From contig NC_088098.1 of NCBI RefSeq assembly GCF_036370855.1, positions 33,669,981-33,733,980 of the forward strand: 64,000 bases of DNA, written 5' to 3'. The position numbers and the translations under genes are program-made. Source of the stretch: Dromaius novaehollandiae (Eukaryota > Chordata > Aves > Casuariiformes > Dromaiidae). Numbering within the stretch: the first letter of the stretch is position 1; each line of letters begins with the position of its first letter. The notes below the pieces were generated by a model. It saw only the letters and a program-made list of their open reading frames with translations, did no database searches and was not told the DNA's origin. This document shows positions 14,394 to 27,180 of this stretch, in pieces.

Positions 14394-17300
14394 AAAAGTC
14401 CCTGCTCATCCTACCATTTCGGCAGCAGACGCCTACTGAGGTGCGTAACTCACACTACAATCAAGCAATGTTGGTAGTGAATGGGAATTAGACACCTAAA
14501 TTCCAGGAGGATGTAGGCTAAAGCTGTTAAATGAAGTTGCTAAGCACCATTTTCATTAATAACTGACTAATAGCATGAGAAGCGAAGCAGTAAGTTTTCA
14601 CAGACTGTGATGTGCTGAGTAAATTGAACGCTGTGTACACAAAGAGCTTTTAGGCTCTGCAATGTGCTTGCAGCCAGGTTTTCCCTAGCCTGATTGCCCC
14701 GCTAATGGATTAAATTACTGCTGTGTGGCTAAATATCAACCCCACGCAAGGAGCTGAGACGGTGGCACCTTCCTCGCACCCCACACTGCCCGGGGAGCCC
14801 CAGCCCCCCTGGCACCGAGGGCCTCACCACACACCTTGTCCTGTAAATGCAGGAGTCAGCAAAGAGCTTCAGGGCAATCCCATTAACGTCATCATGAAGC
14901 CTTTATCAGCACTGCCAGGGATCACTTATATAGAACTCAGTGGATGATTTGCCACCTTCTGTCATTCAGTCACTGGCCCTCTTCTGAGAGAAGATGCTCT
15001 GCCACCCGTTCCCTTACCAGGTAGTCCCCAAACTGCCGAGGGAAGGTGCATGCAAAATCTTACCACAGGAGGTGAGAACTTCTACGTGTTCTTCCCAAAT
15101 ACAACGAGAACAAAGTATTGCTTCTGCTGGGTGCCCGAGAATGCGATTGATGGTAGCCTTTGGCTGTAGGGCTCCATCTCCTGGCTGTAGGAAGCTATTG
15201 TATGGCATGAGCAAGCAGCTCATCTTCAGAAAACCTAAGAAATGGGGACATTATAAATACACTAGAGAGAGATTAATTCATTGGGCTAAAATCTAATGTT
15301 GTTATTCTTCCTTTCTGAAGTGGTGCAAACACTACCAAAATCTTCTGATAATATATGCTGCTTTGTGTTGCTTCAATCTTTTTCTTGCTTCCTTGAGATG
15401 AAAAGAAGATCCTCTGACCATGTAAGATACTTCTGTTGGCATGCAAGTAGCAGGCACAGGCTGGAAGGGACTGTCCTTCTGCCTTGGCCTTTGACTAGCT
15501 GCTCTAGCTCTCTGGCTTGCTCTCTCCATGTTGACTACAATATACCTAGCTGTCTTTTCAGCCCCATCATTCACAAAGAATATAAACACAGCGTATGTTA
15601 CCCTGGGCTCTTATCCTGGCTGTGCTGGGAAATGTATTTTGCCTGAAAGTAAAGGAGCTATTTGCTGGCAGGCTGGCACTGCGATGGCTTTTAACTCCTA
15701 ACTCTGGACATGTCCGAACATGGCAAAGAGGCATTTCACAATGTTTCCCTTCTGATAGGGGACACTCAGGACATCACCTCAGTGGTGGGGAGTAGCACGG
15801 CTCCCGCGGGAGGTACCACTTTCCAGAGCCCCTCCTCTTCCCCCGGACTCCCTCTCTCCGGTACCTCCCAGCTCTGCTCAGACATGCTGGAAATTTGGAC
15901 TTTTAGCATGGGAAATGTCCTCATTAGCACTCATTTGCATGTAATTAAAAAATGCATGCTCTTTGGTGTTTTGTTTTAATGGATTGAAAAGAGCAGGAGA
16001 ATCCTTTCCCATATCCATCACCCACATGCTGCTCAGAGACACACAAACAGCAACGCACTGAGTTCACAGCCCCAAAGGTGGCTGTCAGCGAATGGATGCC
16101 TGGTTTGACTGCGCTGCCTCAGTGTAGACACAGAGCAACTCCAAAACAAAATCATAGTGCAGCCCAGAATCAGGGCCAGCCACTCTAAAGACACGAACTG
16201 TAGGAGAAGTGAGGTCTCGTTTCAGTCCCAAGTGCTACACATACATAAAACATACCTGAAAGGCAGGATGAAGGTCAACCCTTGTGGCAATCTGCAAAGG
16301 TAATGTCAGCGGAGGAAGCGTGGCATTTACAGTGAAATGAGTAAGACAACCTGGTATATAAGAAGCAGCTAAGTTTAATGGAGCTCACCCAATGTGCAGC
16401 AGTTAAAATTTGGACAGACTATTTTTGACTGTTAAAGAGAAGGAATTTTTTATTTCAAGCTATAGATCATTAATGATGATTCACAGTGCAGTATCAGAGG
16501 GGGCATTGAGAATGGTCAGTGCTCATCCTAGCCATTTTTCACAGGCAATATTTGATCATCAACCCAAAAGGCAAATCATGTCGAATACCTATCAGATCTC
16601 TATATCACAAACCTTGGAGTCCAACCCCTCTCTTTCTGTGTGTCATTCACACAGCCAGAAAATCCTTTCAGTTCCTTCTATGCCACATTTCTAAGGTGCC
16701 GCTCCTTATCTTCCCACTGTCTCTAAAGTCAAAGGAAATTTCCTCTCTTCCAGTGACGATATATCTAGTCCCATCTCTTTAAAAATACCAGTACCAAGAG
16801 GCATAATGATTCCTCTTTGCAGTAGATAATACTCCACATAGAGCCGGCATTTTCAAAGGCTAGGGAGGTAGATACACTTGACTTAAACCTTGCAAAAAAC
16901 ATCTGGTGCAAGTTTCATTTTGCCCTGTCCTCCTTCAGTCTCTGTGAATATCACATATTTTTCATACAGTCATAGATACAAAAATTTTATTTTTCTGTTC
17001 TGATGCACTGTTTTTACTATTTTGCCGGGCATCTATTTTTCCAAACAAATATTTTATCTGTCAATAGATGGCATAAATATAACTGATGGTATAATGTTGA
17101 AAGGCAATTTCAATGTAAATGAGTTAAAAGATTTCACATATATCAGCTTTCCTTCTTCTGTAATGATGGACAAGTTCCTCTGCACAGTGTCCTTACTATA
17201 TGTTGAGTAGTATCGTGCAGCCACATATGCCCAGATTTCAGGCTTTTTAAAATACAGTAAAGTGACTGCTAACAAATGCTTGAACAAATTCTTTTGACCA

Positions 17301-19229
17301 GGCTTTCATGCTTTGTCTCAGACCATGTGGCATTTTCTTCCCCATCATTCCCACTGAAACATGAAAAAAGCATCAGTGTGACACATCATATTGTACTTTT
17401 TTAACTTTTCCTTTTTCAGAGGATAGTACTTTTGAAGTCAGGATACAAAATGCTATTTGATTCGACCAAACAGAATAAAATAAAGTAATTTTATAATTTT
17501 TAAAATAATTTGGCCAAAAAAATATTTTGTTAAAATAACTTAGGCATAAGGCCAAATGGAGGCAAAAACTTAAATCTTGGATTCAGACCAGCTCCGGTTT
17601 TGCCTGCATTTAAAGTGGCAGATGAGCCACTGGGAACCGAATGCTCCCAGACTTAAAAACACAAAATTTCCATTAATTTCCTCCTCCCGCTGCCAAGTAT
17701 CCTTGAAATACTACCCATGACAGTATTGCCTGCAACCAACATGTTCTTCTAACTTCCACCTTTAAATTCTGGCTAAAGTGATGGCCAGTGGTTCTGTCTT
17801 TTTAAGATGTCTTGGAAATGGTGATAGGGCTGGATGCAGTGAGGAAAGGCTGAGGAAAAGCAGGTAGGACACTGCCCTGGGGCCTGGCTGCTCCCCACCA
17901 CACCACCCACACTGTCCCCCCCACACTAACCGTGCTCACGGCCAAGTGGGGAGAGAGAGTCTCTAGAGGCAATTCTCCAAATAATCCACCCTCAGCATAA
18001 ATGTCAACCAAGCCCACATCTACGATATTTAAAATCTGCTTTTGGGAGTTAATTCCAGCTTTTGGTCAATGCTCTGCCTGAACAGGAGTTGTTGCAGTGT
18101 CGATGCATAGCCAATATTATGAATAGCTCTTGCCTACATACGGTGGGGAAATGGGAATCTCACCTGAACAGAGAGATGGAGACTGAATTCTGAATTTGAC
18201 GAGAACAAGCAGCTGTGCTGCAAGCCAGCAGCAACTGAATGGGTTATGTGCCATAAATTTTCCCACTTTGTTCCCTCATTTTGTTCACCACACATTTAAA
18301 GACGAATTCTGAAAGTGATGGCAATGATATGTAAATGCTTTGGTAGCCCACATAAATGCTGTACTGCTTTTCTTTGGGTTTTTTGTTTGTTTGTTTGTTT
18401 CTTTGTTTATTTTTATTTTCCCTTTTCTTTTCTTTACATATTTTTGTATGCCTCCTCTTCTTGTATACATTTTTGAAATGCGTAAGGAGATGCCAAAGTG
18501 CAATGAGACCACAGAATTACAGCCTCAGTTTGTCTGGTTTTGTTTACTATTGAATTTCTGCATGCACATTTTCATTATTCCTGGGAATAATGAAACTCAA
18601 CAGAACTACTTAAGCAAGGAGAGGAAATCTATACACTGTTCTTTTTTGTTCTAAGGAAAGCTGCCACTGTGAACCATTATATTTCCATTATGTCCCCTGA
18701 CTACCATTACTGGCCTTTCCTCTCTACTCCACATTATTTTCTGACTTCGGTGTATCATAAGGATCAGCATTTGCTTCCTGAAGACAGGCATGAATTTTTT
18801 CCTGCTGCAGTTGAAAGAGGTTGGTATATTGTTCGTGCCTGTATTATCTAAAACAGTGTTTCTCAAACAATGGAAAGAGCCTGGCAAGGATTCATGTCAG
18901 TCGAGCGCTGATAGCAGCCCACGGGAGTCAAAGCCTTCGAGTTGGTCACCGAAGATTTCCAGGCAGACCCCACACTGCTTTCTCAAGCATAATCCCCTCC
19001 GCCAAGTGCCGGTTGTGGATTTCTTAAATAAGGTCAGATGAAGCGCTCTACTTTCATTTCCGATTTTCCATAGCTGTGTTATTCTGAGGGGGAAAGGGGA
19101 CACGTTGTACAAATTACACTCTGTGTTTGGCACTTGCCGGAGTAACAATCCCACTGCCTACAAGCAGCTAACTGTACATCTAATACGGTGATGTACAGAG
19201 ATGAGTTATCAGTTTCTCAGAGCTGAGCT
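14394..19229. other. Intergenic sequence
   Basis: No recognised gene. It holds a (TTTG)n-type T-rich tract at about 18379-18416, the hairpin at 18570-18595, and an AT-rich block near 15900-15975 with an octamer-like ATTTGCAT next to a homeobox-type TAATTA. That block might be regulatory. Confidence 0.55.
18570..18595. repeat. Hairpin, 12-bp arms with 2-base loop
   Basis: TTTCATTATTCC at 18570-18581 is exactly complementary in reverse to 18584-18595, leaving TG as the loop. There is no U-tract or gene context to suggest a terminator; its role is unknown. Confidence 0.9.
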
Positions 19230-19530
19230 TTCCCTCATTATCCTTAGCAAGCAGCTGTGCAGAGTGCCCACCGCTAACGCCCACTCCACAGGGCAGCCAG
19301 CAAGAGCGTGTTACAGAGAGTATCGGCCGAACGGCTCGCAGGGTGCTGCACAGCGGGTGTGCAGAGCGGGTTTTGCAGCGAATCCTGATGCCTCTTCGTT
19401 AGCGCTTGCCTGCCTGGGAGAAGCACGAGGAGACGGGGATGGGCAGAAGTGCCTGCCGGCAAGGGCAGGAGGAGAGAAAGCCCGCCTGGGAGAGAGTGGC
19501 TCCTCCACGCTGTCGTCTGCCTTGGTAAAA
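19230..19530. promoter_or_regulatory. CpG-rich patch in gene desert
   Basis: A roughly 300-bp stretch with many CpGs (for example the run CGGCCGAACGGCTCGC at about 19324) amid AT-rich, CpG-poor DNA. Open frames of 127 codons (plus, 19201-19584) and 92 codons (minus, 19274-19552) overlap here, but neither has a recognisable domain. It could be an orphan CpG island, an enhancer or a lncRNA promoter. Confidence 0.3.
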
Positions 19531-22500
19531 ACTTTGAGTCTGTTTCTGACACACACTTTTGATACAGGATTTATTTTAGAGTGATTTTTCCTGCCTTTTA
19601 TTGGACATCCACTTTCGCCTGAGATATGTCTGCATTATTAATTTTCTTTGTTTTCTAGTGAATACAGTACGTTCAATAAATAAGGCAGACTACTCTGAGG
19701 CCATTTTTTGTGGCTAGACGCATGTAAAGCAGTTTTGGTGTCATCAGGACTCAGTCCCTTAGTCACGTCATTTGGCTTGCAGAAAGGGCATGTAATTTGT
19801 GGCCAGAGGCCACATCTTCTTTGCATCACTCACACAATGGCAGCAAATGAAACAACATTTACTTCATGGCTCATGGCACAGTGCAGTGTTAAAAAAAAAA
19901 AAAACAAGACAAAAATGACTATTTTACTTTTATGAGCCAGAAAAACTTACTGCTTTAAATACAGATGGTTTGGGCTATTTCATTATACTACAAAATTTAC
20001 ATAGTGGGTTTTGAAAGCGATTCATGTAGACATCTCAGGTATGCAGGTAAGTTCTCATATCCCTTCCAGCAAAGAAAAAAATCATCACCCTGGTGTGCAA
20101 AGAAGTGTAATTTTACTCAGTAAACTACCAGACTTGCTCAAGCATAAAGATGCAAATATGAAAATCAGAAAGACATTAAATTTTATCAGCTTCCACACGA
20201 CTCTTGAAGCTTCCAAGAGCTCTCATTGCTTCCCTCAGACAATTCTGCTTCCAGGAGAATAGGATGAGACCACTGGGGGATGCTGGTATGAGATGGAGGT
20301 GAAGCTCTCATAAAGCCACACATACATCAGCTTCCACTCAAAGAGATGCTTCCAGTCCTCTCTCTCCCTCATTCGCATGCTAGAAAAGATGCAGGTAGGC
20401 AGTACAGCTGGCACACTGGAAGGATTTTTATGAGGTGGGGACGTCACTCCTAAATGCCACAGCAGCTGTGGTGAGAGACTGAACAGAGCACACATAAGCA
20501 TAGCTGAGGTCCAGTTTTACCAAAAGAACTTTTTTATTCATAGAATAGAATAATTCTTTTTTTAAATTGCTTCTTGTCATTCGAGCAGGATGTGCCGGGA
20601 GAGACATTATATTTTTTTAACCACTTGATGTAGTTGGAAAAAGTGTGCAAGTTTTCTTGTTCAGAGTTCCTTCATTAGCCCTGCAAGCTGCTAGTCCCTG
20701 CCACTGCTTGTTCAAATTACTTTGGCTGGCAGTGAGGGGGAGGAGAGAAGAAAGAGGGGAAAGAGGAAGAAGGGTCATGGAAAGGTGGCACATAGAAATA
20801 CAGTCTCCATTTCTATTATGAAACCTTCTAATTTCTCTGTTGTCTATTCAGTCTTCTCCAAATTTTCTCTCTATACATATTTATTTCAGAAGCTTCAGCA
20901 GAATACTCTAGTTTAATTAGGGCTGCCATTGGAGGAGTTACATAGCAGTACATCCAGAATGCATACGATTTCCTGTCACTTACTGCTAGTTCATCCCAAC
21001 CCTTCAGTTTTCAGAGAAACATGAAAGATACTGTCTTTGGGGTGAGCATTATATTTCTCGATGCTCATCCCTTCTCAGGACTTCAGAGAAATGTATTGAC
21101 TATGTGAGTTTCTATCATTGCTGTTAGCCATTTTAGGGCTATGGGATATGTCTGAGTTCATGCACTTCCATTTAGTTTTGAGAATGATTGCTTCAGCTTT
21201 GTTATTCTTAAGCAGTCTGCACTGCTCTGGTTATGCTGTAGTTTTAGTCAAATCACCCAGAAAAGTATGAACTTCTCTTTTCACAGTAAGAAAACTTTCA
21301 CAGTAAGCTCTGCTTCTTCTCTAGCCCTTTATGGTACGTAAGAAGGATGCAGATCGCAAAGAGATCCTCAGAGAACTTTCTCCTGGCAGGATCTTGTGAA
21401 AATCAAGTCTGAAGTTGCCTGCCAAGAACTTCTTCATGGGTCCAGCCCAGCCATGGCAGGACCATGGCATGAAGTGCTGCAAAAATATTACATACTGCTG
21501 CAATCCAGTAAGACAAAGGGAGCTGTGTAACTCACACCTGGACCACATCCAGGTGCTGGAACAGCCCAGAGCTCCCAGCACAGAGAAGATGAGGTTAACG
21601 GGCCCTTCATCTTCCCAGGCTGCGGGTGAGTGCTGCACAGGTCCTCACCCAGAGTGTTTTCAAACATTATCATTCTTTCCACACTGTCCAAATACATAGG
21701 ACAAGTTTGCATCCTGAGTGCGACACAGCATTTGTGGAACAACGAACAATTTTTGACTAGTTTCAGTCAAATTTTTATTATTATTATCATTTTTGTCCAT
21801 TTTCACGCAACTAATTTCTCTGAAGGCATCTCCCTTCTGTACGTGGGGTACCGTGATTGACATTTACTTGAATTCAGTGACTGGAACAAGCATAGCTTGC
21901 TCCCTGAGTGCGAACTCTTTTCCTCGAGCACAGCAGGAGACTCCTCTGGGAGCTGGTGACTCTTAAGGAGAAGGAACCACTCGCCAAACTGAACATGCTA
22001 GATCTCACCGAGCTCTACCACTCTCCTGGCTACTTCATGAATTCAAATTCCCCAATGGGACTTTAATGTATAACAGCAGAACTCAAGGAGCCAAAGTAAA
22101 CCATCAAAGATCACAGATTATTGCAGAGAATAGCTTCACACATTTTTGTCATTTTCTAAGTCTGACTTTGTGAAATTCATCTCACAGGACAGAAGTCGAA
22201 ATATTCTCAGCTTGCTCTTGTTTGCATTTAAGTCCCTAGCTGAAGTCCCACTGACTTCAGCAGGAGCAAGGTCTAGCCACTGCACTAAACATTTACTCGC
22301 CGGTCCCAGCACAGAATTAGCATGCCCGTATCCACATTGAACATGGTTCTCCAGTTGTACTCATCTCTGGGGAGAGGCACGACAGCTCCACAGCTCCTGG
22401 GCATATTTCCCAGCAAAATCATGATGATTATGAACAGCAATTTAAACCTGGCCAGCAGAGCCCTCACAGCTGGGCATACTTTAAGCAGAGGAGAAAAATT

Positions 22501-25500
22501 GTACTATTGTACAGCTTAGCTCAGTGGAGTCTCTTATTTTTCTCTATCAATCACACTCGTATCTGTAAACCTTTCCTGTAACACAGATTACATTAGGGGA
22601 ATCTCAGAGATGGGATTCAGCTCCAATTACAAAATATGCATGCAAATGCACATGACATGTAAACATCAATATATGGGTATCTGTATGCCCACACTGTGTG
22701 TCTAAATGTCCAGCGTGCTCCACAAGGATTTACTTGGGAGGCCTGAGGGTGATTCAGCCCTGGGCTTGACTCTTCTGCCCCCACACAGACACACTGTGCC
22801 TGGAGGCATCTCAGACCCATGCCAAGGCCTAGCAGTAATAACACATGGGCCGTGCGAGACCTGTGCGTTTTGGAGAGGCGGCTGGCAGGCAGCCAGGGTG
22901 CCCTCGGGCACTCCCGGTGGCACTGGACACCCACGAAACTGGTGGCTGGTTAGATGCGTAGCTCACTACTGTCTGTTTGCAGCATTGGCTAGATCCCAGC
23001 TGTACTGGCGGCTGCGATACCTACACACAGTCTCCTACATTCAGCTGTTTGAATCTCAGACCAGACCCTTGCACATTAATTGCTCTTTCTCTGCATTTTT
23101 TTATTCCCCTGTCCTGTTCACGGGAGTGAGAAAGCAAGGGCAAGCTTATTCAGAGGTCTGGCTTGTATAATCTACTCATACAGCCAAAACAAAATGGTCT
23201 GAGCACTAGTGTTGTCCCTTGGAACAAAACAGCAGACAGGGCCACAGGGGTTTGCCCTGCCCACCGGAGCAGTCCAACGCCTTCCGGTGAGCTAACCCAC
23301 GGAAAGGCGCCGGGAGAAGGGTGGTCTGTAAGGGGTTCCCAGGCTTCGGTGGAACATTTCTACATGTGTTCATGACTGAAAGGATACAAGACGAGTTTCG
23401 AAAGAAGAGATGAATATTTGAGGGAGCATTGGTCTTTTATAATACTGTAATTGCATCAGTGACTTTCTACTTTGTGACGGCTAGTGAAGTTGCAAGATCA
23501 AATCCTTACTTATTTTCTAAAATGAATTGGTTGGATAATAATTTAAAATAAAAAGTATGTTTATAAAATACATTCACTTCTATCCCTGTTACCTTTTAAG
23601 GTATTAGAAAGGATATTTATTACATACCATATTAATTCCTGTTACTTTAATACAGCACACTATATTTTTATTTAAAAAGTGACTAACTTAAGTTTAATAG
23701 CTTCCAAACCAAAATCTTCAAAAGTAAATAAAACTAGAAGCTCTTACACAACTATGACAGTTACAATTTGCAAAGCTGAATAAAGAAGTAAATGACATAC
23801 ACAGCTACACTCAAAATAAGCTCAGCTGCTGCTATAAAAATATTGTTAATGCTTTCTGTTTCACAAAATGCCAATTTTTTTTTAAGGATGTTTTAGGCAT
23901 TTTCTTCTTTACAGCATTGACAGAGGCAAGACATATATTAGTGTCATGCATGGGACATGAGCTGTGATGGAAGAATTATCTCCCCTAGAAAAAGGAAAAA
24001 ATCTCACAATTAACCTTCCTTTCATTACCCCCAGACTTCTGAATGGCTACATTTTGGCTATATCTGAGCTGTTCACATGTGAGATGTTTGCATCCAGGAT
24101 TTCAGCTGACTCAGAGAGAGGGCTGCATGACGAGCATGTATCTCAACTTCCCGAGTTTTCAGGAGTGATGATATGGGTTGTTTTGGCCTCAGCCCATCTT
24201 TAATTCATCAGTAGCTGCCAAGCCTTTTATACGAGGTCAGACCTTGGAAAACGAGGCTCAGAGGTCACAGAGGAGGTACTCATTTCAGTGAAGACAAGCT
24301 GCCCTCACTATGCCGCAGCCTAAAAAGAGAAAATTTTGTCACTAGTGAGAGAGAGCATATATGAAGTCATATATAATTCATTTTATTTGATTACTTTGCA
24401 TCTAAATGTGCTACTATTCTGACCTTACCTGTGATTCAAGGTCTTTCTTCTAAAGCCTGTCCAGTGAATTTTCAGGCAGCAAACTCCTAGGGCACCATGA
24501 TAGAGTATGTATCTGTGTACACATATTGAGATCAGCTGCTATGCTGGTTCTAGTATAAGCAAAATATCTAGCATTTAAATCAGTATCAAATGATCATAAT
24601 ATCAAAGATTTAGTGTAACTCCTCAACATTCCCTGTCAAAGCTTAAAAATTACAACTTGCTTTCTCTTGTGTTTGAAAAATGAATGCATGTGAAAAACAT
24701 CCTACCCCTACTCCTACTGACTGCCTTATCTAAATGCAAGAATGGAAAAGCAGAGATATGTTCACAGATCTTCCCATCATAAACACTGTTATCTTCCTCA
24801 TGTCATTTATAGACTGCAGAAGTGATTAGCAGATAATTACTTCTAGGAATGTGAAAAGTAGCCATAGCTAAGAGGAAGAAACTATCTTTCTTATCCAAAA
24901 TGAAAGAGAAAGAAATTCACAAAGTTCCAAAAAGTTTAACAAAGTTCTTTTTCACTTCCATTTTTCTCTGACCAAATCTAATCCAAACCTTAATAAATTA
25001 AGTGCTCTTAGCACTAATGCTTAGGCTTGTAAGGCAGATGAAGCCTAACCAGTTTGTATCCCATATCATCTAGTATTCATATGCAAATGTTTGATTCATT
25101 TCATCAAATGTGATATTGTTCCTTAGTCAAGCTACTGAAAACAGAAACCCTGCCAGAAAAAGGAAATTATCCCTGCAAATAAGGCAAGGTGAGATATTTC
25201 AAATACAAATTCCTTCTTTTTTACATTTCACCAAAGGATTCCTATCAGCTGTTTTACAAAAGCTAGGGATCCTGTGGCCTTCAGATTTTTTCCTAAGTTT
25301 TCATTCTACCTGCTGGTTCTTTTCTTTGGAGGAAGTTCCTGAGTGGTCAAACTGAGCTCTGTGGGCACGCCTTTGTCTGCTGTGTGCTCTGGGGTTATAC
25401 AGTGAGCAAAGGAGGTTATCAGAAAGGTCCTAATTCTCCCGTTAATATTAATGGTGACTAATCCATTTGTTGAAGTAAATAACTGCTGGTCCACCAACTA

Positions 25501-26299
25501 AAATGCTGCTTAGTGAGGAAAAACATTCAGAATTCTTTTTTAGTTTCTGTAAAAATTGAATTTGTTTCTACAACTCCATTATCCAAGTGGAAAACCAAGA
25601 ATGATACAGTAACTCCATGTACTTTGTTTGGGCTTCATCTCAGCTAACCTTGGTCATCTCACATCAGCATTTACATCCGAGTTGGTTGCATAGCCTCTAT
25701 AGTGAGGGATGAGAAATAGGTATTTTCAGAATACAATTCATGCAATATATTTTAGACATTTGCATTCAAAAGAGTGAATGAATCCTAGAAATGCCTGTTT
25801 CCCTCAATTAGCTAGGGTGGGAGACCGGATGACCAGTCCAGTTGTAAACATCTAAAGCTAGGTGGGATGAACGCCCGTCTTTTTGTGTATATCAAAATAC
25901 GCACCCACACACATAACAAAGCTTCCTAGGTCAGAAAAATTAGGACCTAAAATCTATCATCCAAAAATTTAGATATGCAAGGATTATGACAGCTTGAGCA
26001 GCTTTAGTTCACCTCTTATATGAATGCATTGTGATACCGCCTTGAATTACAGGGTCACATCATTTTTTCCCGTAGGATGCCTCCTTCACCCAGTGCACAA
26101 TTAATGAGCACTCAGTCCGTGGCTGAAAAAGGGAACAGCAGTTATATGGTATATAGTCAGAATCCTTTAAACTTGGCACTGTACAATATTTTGATGATTA
26201 AAACAAAAGCTATGTGGTACACAGAGAATGAATTTTAAAAAGGGGTTGTCAGGTCTCAAAATCCATTTGTAAACAGGAAGGCATCATTAAGGGCATGTA
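19531..26299. other. Intergenic sequence
   Basis: No gene or known repeat was recognised. A GC-richer patch at about 22700-22960 carries a 154-codon frame (22706-23170, plus) with no known domain, which is within chance expectation. An A-run lies near 19890-19904. Confidence 0.55.
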
Positions 26300-27180
26300 A
26301 TCTTAAGGCCATGCTAAGGTCAGTTCTTGGCCCCTAGATTTTTATTAACGATCTGGAAGAAATCAGAGAATCCTTGCTAATTAAAGTGTACATGTGACAC
26401 ATGAAAAGGATACACTACAACAAATGAGTTGATAAGCTGCTGCAAGCAAAAGATATGTGAATCAATACAGCTAATTGTAATTCAACAGAATTCAGGAATT
26501 ATTCATATAATGAGACACTATCTCGGGAACAGCAACTGAAATGATTGGGGCATCATGTCAGTCAGCTGGAGATGAGTTCCTCGTGCAATATGCAAAGGGA
26601 ATAATGGCAAAAAAATTCCAGCCTTGGGATGTATAAGCAAAATAATATTGAAAAGGGGTAACCTGGATTTGGCACTAGTAAGTCTTCTTCTGAGATGTTA
26701 TGGACAGTCGTAGCACCTCCAGTTCAAGAGGGAATAAACTGGATCTTTCTGGTTCAGAGATGAATGGAGAGGAAGATTAAAGGATTGGAACACCTGCCTT
26801 AGTGAAAAACTGACACGTTCAGCTAGTTTACCTAAAAAAAAAGGCCAGAGTGCCTTGATCACAGTTTATTATTTATTATTTTTATTTGCCTCTAGGGGTA
26901 GTAGAAATTTGATAATTGAGGGGTCTTTAGTCTGAAAAGCATAAACATAACAAGACTCAGTGTCTGGAAGTGGAAGGTAGAGACATTCAGAAATAGAAAT
27001 TAGGTGCATAAAGATGAACAAAATTAACCACTTCAATAATTTAAAAAATAATGATAAATTGACCATACTGCAAATACTTAAATTGAGGTTCTCTATCTTT
27101 TTTAAAGGGATGCTTCAGTCCGTTAAACAAAAATTAATTTGGGGAAGAACTGACCTGCGCTATACTGGAGGTCGGAGGAA
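26300..27180 (+). mobile_element. Degraded CR1 LINE, 3' half of RT plus 3' UTR (reptile-type)
   Basis: The sequence is collinear with the end of amniote CR1 elements. It has the RT-region phrase around GGTCAGTTCTTGGCCCC (26320), then an ATTAAAGGATTGGAACACCTGCC-like block (26777-26799), a TTGATCACAGTTTATTA block (26857-26873), and the terminal TTTGGGGAAG followed by TACTGGAGGTCGG (27138-27175). Stops and indels fill all frames, so it is a dead copy. Boundaries are approximate. Confidence 0.8.

Noticed and set aside
21906-22066. Roughly 50 open codons without recognised repeat (L-L-W-E-L-V-T-L-K-E-K-E...)
   Set aside because: There are no convincing splice sites or homology, and the length is well within chance.
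22706-23170. 154-codon plus-strand frame
   Set aside because: At three stops per 64 codons a few stop-free runs of this length are expected in six frames of 64 kb. There is no domain, no CpG promoter and no splice evidence.
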